64,000 nt of DNA from Streptomyces antimycoticus (GCF_005405925.1 NZ_BJHV01000001.1:2108001-2172000), one strand, 5' to 3'. Counted from the stretch's first letter, positions 50,901-59,503 are shown. The notes: generated by a model from the letters alone, not told the origin. A program made the numbers and translations.

Positions 50901-51314
50901 GTCGAGCGCCACGGTGTTGCCGGACGACGGCGAGAAGTCCTTGTGCGCGTCGGCGACCACGGTGGTGAAGTTCTGGCCGTCAGCGCTGGCCTGGACCCTC
51001 ACACCCTCGGTGCGGGACTCCCACGAAGCCGGGAGCTTCAGGACCACCTCGTCGATATCCGCCTTGTTCCCGAGGTCGACCTGCACCCACTGCGGGAACG
51101 AGCCCGCGGGACCCTCCCAGTAGGAGGACTGGCTGCCGTCGGTGACATTGCTCGCCGGGTAGGAGCCGTGAGCCCCACTGGCCGTCACCGGCCTGCCCAG
51201 CGCCAGGTTCGCTCCCTCTGCGGCATGGGCTGCCACGGGCAGCAGCCCGACCGTGAGCAGACCCGCCGTCACCAGCCCGGCGGCTAACCGCCGACCGTGA
51301 TGTCTTCTTCTCAT
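47913..51314 (-). CDS. Secreted multidomain GH87-like alpha-1,3-glucanase (mycodextranase type)
   Basis: 1133 residues from ATG 51314 (AGAGGG upstream). Order: Sec signal peptide (1-33, cleavage after AAHA); two discoidin/F5-8C carbohydrate-binding domains (about 35-165 and 175-320); two CARDB-type beta-sandwiches (about 325-430 and 435-545); a CBM35-like module (YEAEDGRYDGTLL, about 560-710); and a right-handed beta-helix catalytic domain to the end (ITDYGAVPGDGIDDADAIQR, HPHEGNFGFDIDDNTKISDI, TYADGVNFTNGTRNSTVYNS, SFRNTGDDSLAVWANK), with acidic residues in the DGVNF and TGDDS loops as in GH87. Probably degrades alpha-1,3-glucan of fungal walls. Family assignment is from motif memory. Confidence 0.88.
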   Translation of the reverse strand: MRRRHHGRRLAAGLVTAGLLTVGLLPVAAHAAEGANLALGRPVTASGAHGSYPASNVTDGSQSSYWEGPAGSFPQWVQVDLGNKADIDEVVLKLPASWESRTEGVRVQASADGQNFTTVVADAHKDFSPSSGNTVALDVTAEARYVRVQVTGNTGWNAAQLSEVEVRGEAGGEDPGDPPAGTNLALRKPIEASSTTQNYVASNANDGSTSSYWEASGQSSTLTAKLGADADLTGVVVKLNPDPAWSTRSQSIQVLGRPVGESGFTSLKDRADYTFNPSQNKNTVTIPVSGRYADVRLQFFGNTGAGGGQVAEFEVVGAAAPAPDLTVTDLSWSPQSPSETDAVTVEATVRNAGPVAAPATTVNVSLEGAVAGSGAVDALAPGASVKVPVKVGKRAMGSYTVSAVVDPTDTVAELDNSNNSRNAAAKLVVGQAPGPDLEITGITTNPSSPAVGAKVTFTVAVHNRGTSAVSAGSVTRLTVGETTLNGTAGAIPAGGTATVAIGGDWTATNGGATLTATADATGTVAETNEDNNTFARSLVVGRGAAVPYTEYEAEDGRYDGTLLKSDAKRTFGHTNFATESSGRESVRLDSTGQYVEFTSTTPSNSIVVRNSIPDAAAGGGKEATISLYADGKFVRKLTLSSKHSWLYGTTDDPEGLTNRPGGDARRLFDESHALLTDSYPVGTKFRLQRDAGDDAAFYIIDLVDLEQVAAPATKPADCASITDYGAVPGDGIDDADAIQRAVTADQEGQIPCVWIPAGQWRQEKKILTDDPQNHGQYNQMGIRDVTIRGAGMWHSQLYSLIPPQEAGGINHPHEGNFGFDIDDNTKISDIAIFGSGTIRGGDGGAEGGVGLNGRFGKNTKITNVWLEHANVGAWVGRDYSNIPELWGPGDGLEFSGVRIRNTYADGVNFTNGTRNSTVYNSSFRNTGDDSLAVWANKYVKDTSTDIGHDNHFRNNTIQLPWRANGIAVYGGYGNTIENNLISDTMNYPGIMLATDHDPLPFSGQTLIANNGLYRTGGAFWGEAQEFGAITLFAQGQDIPGVTIRDTDIHDSTYDGIQFKTGGGAMPGVRIENVTIDKSTNGSGILAMGGARGSATLTNVTITNSAEGDVVKEPGSQFVINGSANRSSASASRD

Positions 51315-51655
51315 GAGGCCCTCTCGATCCCTTCCCCTGAGCGCCCGCAACCGGCCCCGCCACCCGCCGCCCACAGACGCGCAGGATTTCTCGGGCAGGG
51401 AGCACGCAGGCAAGAGGGAGCGGTGCGCCTGGTGGACGATGACGGTGTTCAGCGGGCCCAGACGATGTCGCGGTGAAGAGCCGAGCCAGCCGCAGTGTAA
51501 GAGTTGAGTAATTTCGTCTATCTTTTGCAGTGCCTTGACGACAGATTTCTACTGCCCATCGACTTTGTCAACGGCCTGGTACATCGCAGTACTTGGTGAC
51601 GGAGCGCTGCAGCCGGCCACCGTCGCGGTGAGCGTCGCGTCGCCGGAGGCGGCGG
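51315..51655. other. Leader and promoter region of the glucanase gene
   Basis: No gene. It holds the 5' region of the glucanase gene. The 51480-51570 part is notably AT-rich, and on the minus strand includes TTGACA (in GTTGACAAAGTCG) and CTGTCGTCAAGGCACTGC. No clear -10 at standard spacing was found, so I do not mark a promoter. A long leader of about 200 bases is implied. Confidence 0.4.
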
Positions 51656-52117
51656 CTACTCCTGCCACGTCCCGTCGCGCATGATGGCTCTCCCGCGTAG
51701 CTCCTGCTCGCCGCGCCAGGCGAGCACCGTCTTCGGCACCACGCGGACGTACAGAAAGGGCCCCTCCTCCGCGCGAGCGTCCCAGCCGAACTTGGCGGTG
51801 AACGCCTCGGCCGCCTCTCCGGGGACCTCCTGGTCCGGGAAGCACTCCGCCTCCCCCTGGAGCAGCACCACATCGAAGGTGTCCGGCAGCGCCAGGCGCA
51901 CGCGCCGCTCCTCGCGGAGGTTCCGCGCCGTCATCGAAGTGGCGCTGGTGCACATCCACACGGCCTGCCCATCCCACAGGAACCACAGCGGCACCTGGTG
52001 GGGTCCGCGCTCAGGATGCCCCGTCGACACCCATACATCCCGCTCGGTGACGAGCCGGTCCAGTGTGTCGCGCCTTCGCTCCGCCGTCTGGCGACGAACG
52101 TTTCCCGTGGTCCGCAT
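51656..52117 (-). CDS. PPOX-fold (F420/FMN-dependent) oxidoreductase-like protein
   Basis: 153 residues. Split-barrel motifs: LVTERDVWVSTGHPERGPHQ VPLWFLWDGQAVWMCTSATS, MTARNLREERRVRLALPDTF, ECFPDQEVPGEAAEAFTAKF, FLYVRVVPKTVLAWRGE. Typical of actinomycete F420- or FMN-dependent PPOX-like proteins. ATG 52117. It stands alone between the glucanase leader and a frameshifted gene. Substrate unknown. Confidence 0.9.
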   Translation of the reverse strand: MRTTGNVRRQTAERRRDTLDRLVTERDVWVSTGHPERGPHQVPLWFLWDGQAVWMCTSATSMTARNLREERRVRLALPDTFDVVLLQGEAECFPDQEVPGEAAEAFTAKFGWDARAEEGPFLYVRVVPKTVLAWRGEQELRGRAIMRDGTWQE

Positions 52118-52266
52118 GGGAGCCGACGCTAGCCAGCGGACTCACCGTGCGCATGAGGCGCGGGACCTACTACCAGCGACCGGTGGACGGACCGAGCTTC
52201 GGCGAGGTCGACGCCGATGTCGGATTCCCGCCAGAAAGGACCACCCAGCAGTGTTCGGCTGGGCGC

Positions 52267-53098
52267 ATGACCGCCACGCAGCAGGCCAAACCCCACCTCT
52301 TCCGCTCCCTGCACACCGTCGCCGGGCCCTTCGCTCTCGCCAACGCCTGGGACGTAGCGAGCGCTCGCGTCATCGAATCCGCGGGCGCCCCCGCGATCGC
52401 CACCACCAGCGCCGGTGTCGCCTGGTCGCTGGGCTGCCCGGACGGCGACGCGCTCGCCCGCGACGAGGCACTGAAGACGATCTCCCGCATCACCGCCGCG
52501 GTCGCGGTTCCGGTCACCGCCGACGTCGAGGGCGGGTACGGGCAGGACGCGGCCGACGTCGCCGAGACCATCACCGGGGTGCTCGCGGCGGGCGCCGTCG
52601 GCGTCAACATCGAAGACGGCACCAGGCCCCCGGGCGAGCTCGCGACGCGGCCGGCGGTCGCCCGGCGGACCGCTGACCGGGCGGGGGCGGACCTCTTCCT
52701 CAACGCCCGTATCGACACATACCTGTTGGGGCTCGGGAACCCGGACACCCGGCTCGGGGAAACCCTGTCCCGGGCGCACAGGTATGTCGACGCCGGTGCG
52801 GACGGCATCTTCGTCCCCGGTGTCACCGACACCGCCCCGATCGCGGCGCCGGCCAAAGACATCTCGGTGCCCGCTGAACGTCATGGCCGGCCTCCGCGCC
52901 CCGACCGTCGCCGAGGTGGGCGCCCTCGGCGTGGCCCGCGTCAGCCTGGGCTCGGACGTGGCGCAGGCCGCGTACGCTGCCGCTCGCCGCGCGGCGCGGG
53001 AGCTCTTCGACACCGGTGGCTACGGCTCCCTCGTCGGGGCGATCCCCTTCCCGGAACTCAACGCGCTGCTCTCCGAGCCCCGGTGTGCCGTCTCATGA
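52267..53098 (+). pseudogene. Isocitrate-lyase/PEP-mutase-family gene with a +1 frameshift
   Basis: From ATG 52267 the frame gives HLFRSLHTVAGPFALANAWD, PAIATTSAGVAWSLGCPDGD, PVTADVEGGYGQDAADVAET, GVNIEDGTRPPGE and on to AAPAKDISVP. There the protein should continue LNVMAGLRAPTVAELG, which occurs in the next frame (LNVMAGLRAPTVAEVGALGV then ARVSLGSDVAQAAYAAARRA) to TGA 53098. An extra C in CCC at 52870-52872 explains the shift. The two pieces together make a 276-residue PrpB-like/phosphonomutase-like protein. Broken gene or a sequencing error. Confidence 0.85.
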
Positions 53099-53974
53099 GA
53101 TGGGTTGCGCCTGCGCGATCACCGCAGGCGGCCTCCGGGGCGGCGAGGAAGCCGGCCACGCCACGTCGTCGATCGCGAGCCACGGCGCGACGGCCACGGC
53201 GGTGGGCGTGAGCCCGGTGAACGCCTTGACCTCGCGGTGGAGATGGGACTGGTCGACGTAGCCGCTCTCGGTGGCAACGTCGGCCGCGGCGTGACCCGCC
53301 GCGAGAAGGTGGGCCGCGTGGTCGAACCGCACCAATCGAGCGGCGCGTTTGGGTGTGATGCCGAGCTGGGACCGGAAGCGGGCCGACAGCCGCTTGCGGC
53401 TCCAGCCGACCTCCTCCGCCAGGCGCTCGACCCGCACCCGCCCCCGGCCGGTGAGCGTCCGCCGCCAGGCGTGGGCGACCTCCGGGTCGACCGGTGGGCG
53501 CGTACCCAGCCACCGGCCGAGGAGGTCCACCGCGATCGCGAACCGCTCGTCCCACGACGCGGCGCCACGCAACCTCTCCTCGGCTCGCCCGGCGTCGGGG
53601 CCCCAGACATCATCGAGGGACACCACCGTCCCGCTGAGCTCGGCCGACGGGCCGAGCACCGCGGCCGCCGCGACCGGCTCCAGCCGGATCTGGAGGCACT
53701 CGCCCACCCGGCCGCCTGCCCGAAGCTCGCCGGGGTGGAGCCCGACGACGACACTGCCACGCCCGTGGCTACCGTGTGCGTCGTAGACGAGGCCCTCGCC
53801 CTCGCTCAGGTCGAGCAGCAGGGTGATGGACGGGTGCGCGACCATGGCGATGTCCACCGCCGCGGGGACACGTTGGCGGAACCCGGCCATGCTGACCCCC
53901 GGCAGCCGAGCGGATGGGCGCGGGACCGCGACGTCCACCGCTGCCCAGTCGAATGGTGTCCCGGCCGACATCAC
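53093..53974 (-). CDS. AraC-family transcriptional regulator
   Basis: 293 residues. N-terminal sensor region (PGVSMAGFRQRVPAAVDIAM, VVVGLHPGELRAGGRVGECL QIRLEP) and C-terminal AraC domain (VERLAEEVGWSRKRLSARFR SQLGITPKRAARLVRF, ADVATESGYVDQSHLHREVK AFTG). Start is GTG 53974 or ATG 53971. Its last bases overlap the 3' end of the convergent PEP-mutase-like gene by six bases. In related clusters such regulators sit beside the PEP-mutase-like or hydrolase gene they control; here that is inference. Confidence 0.92.
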   Translation of the reverse strand: MMSAGTPFDWAAVDVAVPRPSARLPGVSMAGFRQRVPAAVDIAMVAHPSITLLLDLSEGEGLVYDAHGSHGRGSVVVGLHPGELRAGGRVGECLQIRLEPVAAAAVLGPSAELSGTVVSLDDVWGPDAGRAEERLRGAASWDERFAIAVDLLGRWLGTRPPVDPEVAHAWRRTLTGRGRVRVERLAEEVGWSRKRLSARFRSQLGITPKRAARLVRFDHAAHLLAAGHAAADVATESGYVDQSHLHREVKAFTGLTPTAVAVAPWLAIDDVAWPASSPPRRPPAVIAQAQPIS

Positions 53975-53990
53975 GCGACCAGTCTAGGTC

Positions 53991-54821
53991 TCAGGGCGTC
54001 ACGGGCGGGGTGTCAACGCCCGTAGCCGCGAAGCCCAGCAGCAGGGTGCCGGTCGCCTCGGGCTCCTCGTACATGGGCACATGCCCGACGCCGGGCAGCA
54101 GCTCGATGCGCGCGTTCGGCACCGCGTCGTACTGGTGCGCCGACGAGGGGTCCCAGCGGGGGTCGGCGGCGCCGAAGACCACCAGTACGGGGACGTCGAG
54201 AGCGGCGAGCCGCTCGGGCAGGCTCCGCTCGGCGATGTACGCGGAGTTTCGGCGCAGCACGGTCCTGAGCGTGGGGTAGGTGATCCTCCGTATGTCGGCG
54301 ACCACGTCGTCCGGCACCTCCACCGGGCGAGCGCACGTCGCGCTGATTCCCCCGCGGATCGTCGCGTCCGAACGCCTCGGCCACAGGAGCGGGCCGAGGG
54401 GCGGGGCCAACAGCACCCGAAAGAGCAGCGGCTGCGGCAGGAGGGCGTCGAGACGCGGGCCGCTGCTGATCAGCGCGATCGATCTGACCAGGTCGGGGCG
54501 GTGTTCAGCGAGCGCGGTGGCGACGTAGCCACCGCTGGAGTGCCCGGCCACGGTCACGGAACGGAGGCCGAGGCCATCGAGCAACGCCGCCACCTGACCC
54601 GCCTGCGCGGGCACGTCATAGGACGCCGCGGGCGGGGACTGGCCGCAGCCCGGCAGGTCGACCCGAATGACGTGATGGTGGCGAGCGAGCGCCGGAACCA
54701 CCGGGTTCCAGAAGCCGCCCGAGGCCCCCGATCCGTGGATGAGCAACAGGGGCGGTGCCTGCCGAGGGCCGTCGTGGACCACATGCATCCCATGCGAGAG
54801 CTCAACGCTGTGTTCACTCAT
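53991..54821 (-). CDS. Alpha/beta hydrolase
   Basis: 276 residues from ATG 54821; the frame is open 14 codons further upstream. PPLLLIHGSGASGGFWNPVV (HGxG oxyanion region), RVDLPGCGQSPP, nucleophile elbow VTVAGHSSGGYVATALAEHR (GHSSG), acid in VLVVFGAADPRWDP and His in LPGVGHVPMYEEPEAT. A soluble esterase/hydrolase without signal peptide. It lies 16 bp upstream of the AraC gene start on the same strand, so the two may be co-transcribed. Substrate unknown. Confidence 0.92.
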   Translation of the reverse strand: MSEHSVELSHGMHVVHDGPRQAPPLLLIHGSGASGGFWNPVVPALARHHHVIRVDLPGCGQSPPAASYDVPAQAGQVAALLDGLGLRSVTVAGHSSGGYVATALAEHRPDLVRSIALISSGPRLDALLPQPLLFRVLLAPPLGPLLWPRRSDATIRGGISATCARPVEVPDDVVADIRRITYPTLRTVLRRNSAYIAERSLPERLAALDVPVLVVFGAADPRWDPSSAHQYDAVPNARIELLPGVGHVPMYEEPEATGTLLLGFAATGVDTPPVTP

Positions 54822-54877
54822 GCGGGGATGGTGCAGGGGCGGCCGACCGTCGGTCTTGTACATATGTCGTCGGGGCG

Positions 54878-55024
54878 GTGACGTGGACCGAGGAGATGGA
54901 AGCGACCGAGGGGATGCCCGCCCGCGTGGCCGTCACCCGTCGCGGAGCCGGCGAGATACCCGTCCTCACCCACGCCGCGCGGACCATCACCGCGGCCGCC
55001 ACGCGGTTGCTGCCCATGCACTGA
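54878..55024 (+). other. Short coding-like frame of unknown origin
   Basis: From GTG 54878: WTEEMEATEGMPARVAVTRR, GAGEIPVLTHAARTITAAAT, RLLPMH and TGA. It reads like the C-terminus of a protein, but I do not recognise it and no ribosome site is evident. Probably a gene remnant in the 440-bp gap before the Lrp/AsnC gene. The rest of that gap shows no gene. Confidence 0.3.
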
Positions 55025-55100
55025 CTTCCCCGCCCGGGAAGGGGAAGGAAGCACGCCGGTGCACGCCGCGGCCGGGGAGGGTGAACTTTTTTGGATATCC

Positions 55101-55121
55101 GCGTGACGTAATCCGTCACGC
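55101..55121. promoter_or_regulatory. GCGTGACG/CGTCACGC inverted repeat
   Basis: A perfect 8-bp inverted repeat with a 5-bp AT-rich centre (TAATC), about 145 bp upstream of the Lrp/AsnC gene, next to an AT-rich patch (GAACTTTTTTGGATATCC). A candidate operator for autoregulation. Confidence 0.45.
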
Positions 55122-55264
55122 CGCGCCTCGTCCGTTCCTGCGCGCCAGATCTGCGGGTGTTACCCCTTCGTGATGTACACGGTGCCGGATCGCCCGGCTG
55201 TGACCGGGAGCGATGCAGGATTCCCTCATTGACGAGTGGAAAAGCGCTCATTAGCGTCCGCCCC

Positions 55265-56272
55265 ATGACCCACCAAGCCCTCGTGGACACCATTGATGAC
55301 CTGGACCGTTGCGTGATCGCGGCGCTCCAGCTCAACGGTCGTGCCCCGTGGTGCGCGGTGGCCCGTTGGGTGGGTACCAGCGAGACGACCGCCCAGCGGC
55401 GCTACAAGGCCCTGCGCGAGCGGGGAGTGCTGCGGGTCGTCGGCACTCTGGAGCTGGACCGCACCCGGGAGGGCTCGTCCATGCTCGTCCGGGTGCAGGC
55501 CAAGCCCGGTCGCGGGCTGGACCTCGCGGACCAGCTCGCCGTCAGCCCGGATGTGCGCTTCCTGGCCGTCGTCACCGGTGCCGCCGATCTCATCGTCGAT
55601 TTCGTTGCCCGTGACAACGAGGAGATGATGCGGATGCTCTTCACCGACCTGCCCGGGGCCGACCTGATCACCAGCACCGAGGCGGTCGCCGTCATCCGTG
55701 CGTTCACCTCCGCGTCGATGTGGGACACCGGGCTGCTGCCCGCCGAGGCGGCCGCGGACCTGCGGCCCGCTTCGCTCGCGTCGTCGTGCGACCGCGACGA
55801 CTGGGACGAGGCGCCAAAAGCGCTGACCGGTCTGGAGCAGGAGGTCGCGGCGGCTCTCAAGGAGGACGGCCGGGCCCAGATCAGCGCCCTGGCCCGGCGC
55901 CTGGGCCACACCGAGGCCGGTGTCGCACGGGCCATGGAACGTCTCATATCCCGCGGCATCCTGCAGTTCCGGACGCTGGTCGAACCGGGCCTGCTCGGGT
56001 ACGACGCCGAGTTCATGGTGTGGCTGTCGATCGAGCCCGACCGGCTCGAAGCCGCGGGACGCCAGCTCGCGCGGCATCCGGGAACCAAGTTCCTGTGCGC
56101 GGCGACCGGGCGTTTCAACCTCGTCGGACACATGGTGCTGCCCCGTCGCACCGACCTGCTCCACTACACCAGTGAGGTCATCGGGACGCTGCCCGGGCTG
56201 ATCGCCTCGGATGTGACGTTGCACCTCGCCACCCTCAAGTACTCCTGGCACCGGATGGTCCGCACCGTCTGA
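55265..56272 (+). CDS. Lrp/AsnC-family regulator with two tandem Lrp units
   Basis: 335 residues, twice the normal Lrp length. Two copies of winged helix plus RAM-like domain: LDRCVIAALQLNGRAPWCAV ARWVGTSETTAQRRYKALRE then VRVQAKPGRGLDLADQLAVS; and LEQEVAAALKEDGRAQISAL ARRLGHTEAGVARAMERLIS then FMVWLSIEPDRLEAAGRQLA. This duplicated layout is common in Streptomyces. ATG 55265. It precedes a five-gene catabolic operon by 92 bp on the same strand and is the obvious candidate regulator, responding to an amino-acid-like effector. Confidence 0.93.
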   Translation: MTHQALVDTIDDLDRCVIAALQLNGRAPWCAVARWVGTSETTAQRRYKALRERGVLRVVGTLELDRTREGSSMLVRVQAKPGRGLDLADQLAVSPDVRFLAVVTGAADLIVDFVARDNEEMMRMLFTDLPGADLITSTEAVAVIRAFTSASMWDTGLLPAEAAADLRPASLASSCDRDDWDEAPKALTGLEQEVAAALKEDGRAQISALARRLGHTEAGVARAMERLISRGILQFRTLVEPGLLGYDAEFMVWLSIEPDRLEAAGRQLARHPGTKFLCAATGRFNLVGHMVLPRRTDLLHYTSEVIGTLPGLIASDVTLHLATLKYSWHRMVRTV

Positions 56273-56364
56273 GCCCCCGGCCGGCCGCCGGGCACACCGC
56301 CCGGTGGCGACCCGGCCGTACCCTCTTCCGCCCTCTTCCGCTCCGATCCTTGTGGAGATTCACC

Positions 56365-57321
56365 ATGCCCACAGACGACTTCGGCCTGCCCTCGGAGAGC
56401 TGGCGCTGGCCCGAACACACCTGGCGCGGCCACGTCGACGCGGTCCGCGCCGGGCGGCGGCTGGTCCCGGACCGCTGGCCCGGCGGTGCCCGCGTCGCGG
56501 TCGCCCTCTCCTTCGACGCCGACCACGAGACGATCCCGCTGCGCGACGGCGGGACCAGCCCCGGTCTGCTCGCCCAGGGCGAGTACGGAGCCCGCGCCGG
56601 CTCCCCGCGGATCCTGGACCTCCTCGCCCGCTACGGCGTTCCCGCGACCTTCTTCATGCCGGCCGTATCCGCCCTCATCCACCCCGAGGAGGCCCGCGCC
56701 TACACGCGTGACGGGCACGAGCTGGCCGTCCACGGCTGGATCCACGAGCGCAACATGCTGCTGGGCCGCGAGGACGAGAAGGACCTCACGGCGCGCGCCC
56801 TGGACACCCTCACCACGCTGACCGGCCGGCGCCCGGTCGGCATCCGCACTCCGTCCTGGGACTTCTCCGACTCGACCCTCGCCATCATGCTCGAGCTGGG
56901 CTTCGCCTACGACTCCTCGCTCATGGCCGACGACGAGCCCTACGAGATCGTCGCCGACGGCCGGCCCACCGGCCTGGTGGAGATCCCCGTCGACTGGATC
57001 CGGGACGACGCCCCGTACTTCACCATGGACCGCTACGGGTCCGCCCGCCCGCACAGCCGTCCGCGCGACGTACGGGAGATCTGGACCGACGAGTTCGACG
57101 CCGCCTACCGGGACGGCGGCGTCTTCCAGCTCACCCTGCACCCGCACGTCATCGGCCACCGCTCGCGCCTGGTGGCGCTGCGGGAGCTTCTCGACCACAT
57201 CGCCGCTCACCCCGGCGTCTGGTACGCCACGCACGCCCAGCTCGCCGACACGGCCCGCGACGTGCTGCACGGCCGGACCACAGCCGGCTCCGCCGCCGAC
57301 ACTCCGGAGCACACGCCATGA
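56365..57321 (+). CDS. NodB/PuuE-type polysaccharide-deacetylase-fold hydrolase
   Basis: 318 residues. NodB motifs: VAVALSFDADHETIPLRDGG (Asp/Asp), HELAVHGWIHERNMLLGRED (His-x-x-x-His), VGIRTPSWDFSD and QLTLHPHVIGHRSRL. No signal peptide, so it acts in the cytosol, like the allantoinase PuuE and cyclic-imide/amide hydrolases of this fold rather than chitin deacetylases. ATG 56365 follows GTGGAG. First gene of an operon with overlapping starts; probably opens a cyclic amide or removes an N-acyl group from an imported compound. Confidence 0.9.
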   Translation: MPTDDFGLPSESWRWPEHTWRGHVDAVRAGRRLVPDRWPGGARVAVALSFDADHETIPLRDGGTSPGLLAQGEYGARAGSPRILDLLARYGVPATFFMPAVSALIHPEEARAYTRDGHELAVHGWIHERNMLLGREDEKDLTARALDTLTTLTGRRPVGIRTPSWDFSDSTLAIMLELGFAYDSSLMADDEPYEIVADGRPTGLVEIPVDWIRDDAPYFTMDRYGSARPHSRPRDVREIWTDEFDAAYRDGGVFQLTLHPHVIGHRSRLVALRELLDHIAAHPGVWYATHAQLADTARDVLHGRTTAGSAADTPEHTP

Positions 57322-58646
57322 ACACCGGATCCGCCACGCCCACCGGCCCCCTGCGCCAGGACGGCGCCGCCCCCGCCACGACCCGGCTGAGCGGCGCCCA
57401 GCGCAAGGCCATCGTCGCCGGCACCATCGGCAACACCGTGGAATGGGTCGACTGGGCCCTGTACTCCATCTTCGCCAAGATCATCGCCGATGAGTTCTTC
57501 CCGAAGAGCGACGGCGCGGTGGCCCTGCTGTCCACGCTCGCCGTCTTCGCCGTCGGGTTCGTGATGCGCCCGGTCGGTGCCGCCGTCCTCGGCGCCTACG
57601 CCGACCGCCATGGCCGCAAGAAGGGCATGACCCTCACGGTCGGTCTGATGGCGGCCGCCGGTTTCGTCATCGCGATCACCCCCTCCTACGAGACCATCGG
57701 CATCGTCTCGCCACTGCTCCTGCTGGTCGCCCGGCTGGTGCAGGGCTTCTCCGCCGGCGGCGAGTTCGGCTCGTCCTCCGCGTTCCTCGTCGAGTCGGCG
57801 GCCCGTGGCAGGCGCGCGTTCGCCGGGTCCTGGCAGCAGGTGTCGGTCGCCGGCGGTGTGCTCGTCGCCTCCCTCCTGGGCACCCTCGCCACCTCGGCAC
57901 TGAGCGAGGACGCCCTGCACTCCTGGGGCTGGCGTGTGGCGTTCATCCTCGGCGGCCTCCTCGGGCTGGTCGGCCTGTGGCTGCGGGTCTCGGTGGCGGA
58001 CACCGACTCCTTCGCCCAGGTGCAGGGCTCCGGCCGTACCCGCACCAATCCCGTCAAGGCCATGTTCGTGGAACACCCCGGGGCGGCCCTGCGCGTCGCC
58101 GGCATCACGGTGGCGGGCACCCTCACCTACTACATCTGGGTCAACTACCTTCCCACGTACGCGAATCTGACCACCGGCATCCCGCTGAAGACCGCGCTGC
58201 TGTCCCAGACGCTGTGTCTGGTCGTCTTCGTCATCGCGTTGCCGCTCGTGGGCGTGGTCTCGGACCGGCTGGGGCGCAAGCCGACCATGGCGGGGTTCGC
58301 CGGTGGCTTCGTCGTCCTGGCCTGGCCGCTGCTGCACCTGCTGAGCAACAGTTTCCTCAGCCTGTTCCTGGTCCAGCTCGTCGGCATGCTGCTGATCCTC
58401 GGCTACTCCGCCAACTGCGCCGTCATCATGGCCGAGCAGTTCCCACCGGAGGTGCGCGCCACCGGCATCGCCCTGCCGTACGCCCTGGCCGTCGCGCTCT
58501 TCGGCGGCACCGCGCCCTATCTGACGACGTGGATGCACGAGAGCGGCCACAGCGACCTGCTGTGGATCTACGTATCGGCGGCCTCACTGATCTCCCTCGT
58601 GGTCTACCTCACGATGCCGGAGACCAAGGACAAGGAGTTCAGCTGA
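57318..58646 (+). CDS. MFS transporter, metabolite:H+ symporter (MHS) type
   Basis: 442 residues, about 12 transmembrane segments. IAGTIGNTVEWVDWALYSIF-like opening (coded AGTIGNTVEWVDWALYS), MFS motif A YADRHGRKKGMTLTVG, QGFSAGGEFGSSSAFLVESA and DRLGRKPTMAGFA. This is the MHS group (shikimate, proline/betaine, citrate permeases) that imports acids with protons. ATG overlaps the previous stop (57318-57321) and its own stop overlaps the next start by one base. Likely imports the operon's substrate. Confidence 0.95.
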   Translation: MNTGSATPTGPLRQDGAAPATTRLSGAQRKAIVAGTIGNTVEWVDWALYSIFAKIIADEFFPKSDGAVALLSTLAVFAVGFVMRPVGAAVLGAYADRHGRKKGMTLTVGLMAAAGFVIAITPSYETIGIVSPLLLLVARLVQGFSAGGEFGSSSAFLVESAARGRRAFAGSWQQVSVAGGVLVASLLGTLATSALSEDALHSWGWRVAFILGGLLGLVGLWLRVSVADTDSFAQVQGSGRTRTNPVKAMFVEHPGAALRVAGITVAGTLTYYIWVNYLPTYANLTTGIPLKTALLSQTLCLVVFVIALPLVGVVSDRLGRKPTMAGFAGGFVVLAWPLLHLLSNSFLSLFLVQLVGMLLILGYSANCAVIMAEQFPPEVRATGIALPYALAVALFGGTAPYLTTWMHESGHSDLLWIYVSAASLISLVVYLTMPETKDKEFS

Positions 58647-59503
58647 TGACCCACGTCCTCGTCACCGGTGCCGCGGGCGGCATCGGCGGGGCGATCGCCG
58701 AGGAGTTCGCCGCCCGGGGCGCGTTCCTCACCCTCGTCGACCGCGACCTCGCCGCGCTCCAGCGGGCCGGGGCGCGGGTGGGAACCCGTACCGCGGCACG
58801 GGCCGCGGACCTGACCGGCCCCGACGCGCCCACCGCCGTCGTCGAGGCGGCCTGGGCGGAGCACGGCCCCATCGACGTCCTCGTCAACGCGGCGGGCGTC
58901 TACCCCTCCCTCGACATGGCCGAGGTGGACGCGATGGCCTGGGACCGGCTGTTCGCCGTCAACCTGCGCGCCCCGGTCCTGGCCACCGCCGCCTTCGCCC
59001 GGCTCGCCATCCGCCATGGACGGCCCGGCGCGGTCGTCAACATCTCCTCCGGCTCCGCGCTGCGCGCCCGCCCCGGCGGAGGCCCGTACGCGAGCTCGAA
59101 GGCCGCCCTGGAGATGGCCACCCGCGCCGCCGCGCTGGAACTGGGCACGCACGGCATCCGCGTCAACGCGGTCAGCCCCGGTTTCATCCCGGTGGACAGC
59201 GACTGCAACCCCGTCTCCGCCCAGTACGCCGAGGCCATCGGCGCCAACCCGCTGGGCCGCCCGGGAACGCCACAGGACATCGCCCGGGCGGTGCGCTGGC
59301 TCACCGGCCCCGACGCCTCCTGGATCACCGGTGAGGTGGTGCGGGTGGACGGCGGATCCAGCACGGGCGCCCTGCACCTGCCCCGGATCTGGCAGCCCGA
59401 CGACACCCGCGCCACCCCGCCCGCCCCGGTGCCGGCGACCACCGCGACCGCGACCACCGCGACCACGACCGCGACCACGGAAGAAGGACGAACAACCCGA
59501 TGA
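58646..59503 (+). CDS. SDR-family oxidoreductase of the amide-catabolic operon
   Basis: 285 residues. VTGAAGGIGGAIAEEFAARG, DVLVNAAGVYPSLDMAEV, VVNISSGSALRARPGG with YASSKAALEMATRAA (YxxxK), and VDGGSST. The last 35 residues form an Ala/Thr/Pro repeat tail (coded by ACCGCG-type repeats, 59437-59480) not usual for the family. Translation is coupled on both sides. Expected to oxidise or reduce a hydroxyl/oxo group of the imported compound. Confidence 0.92.
   Translation: MTHVLVTGAAGGIGGAIAEEFAARGAFLTLVDRDLAALQRAGARVGTRTAARAADLTGPDAPTAVVEAAWAEHGPIDVLVNAAGVYPSLDMAEVDAMAWDRLFAVNLRAPVLATAAFARLAIRHGRPGAVVNISSGSALRARPGGGPYASSKAALEMATRAAALELGTHGIRVNAVSPGFIPVDSDCNPVSAQYAEAIGANPLGRPGTPQDIARAVRWLTGPDASWITGEVVRVDGGSSTGALHLPRIWQPDDTRATPPAPVPATTATATTATTTATTEEGRTTR

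Noticed and set aside
48711..51287. Plus-strand open frame of 858 codons opposite the glucanase gene
   Set aside because: It is exactly antisense to the GH87-like gene, has no domain or ribosome site, and its valine/glycine/arginine-rich composition is what the complement of a high-GC gene gives.
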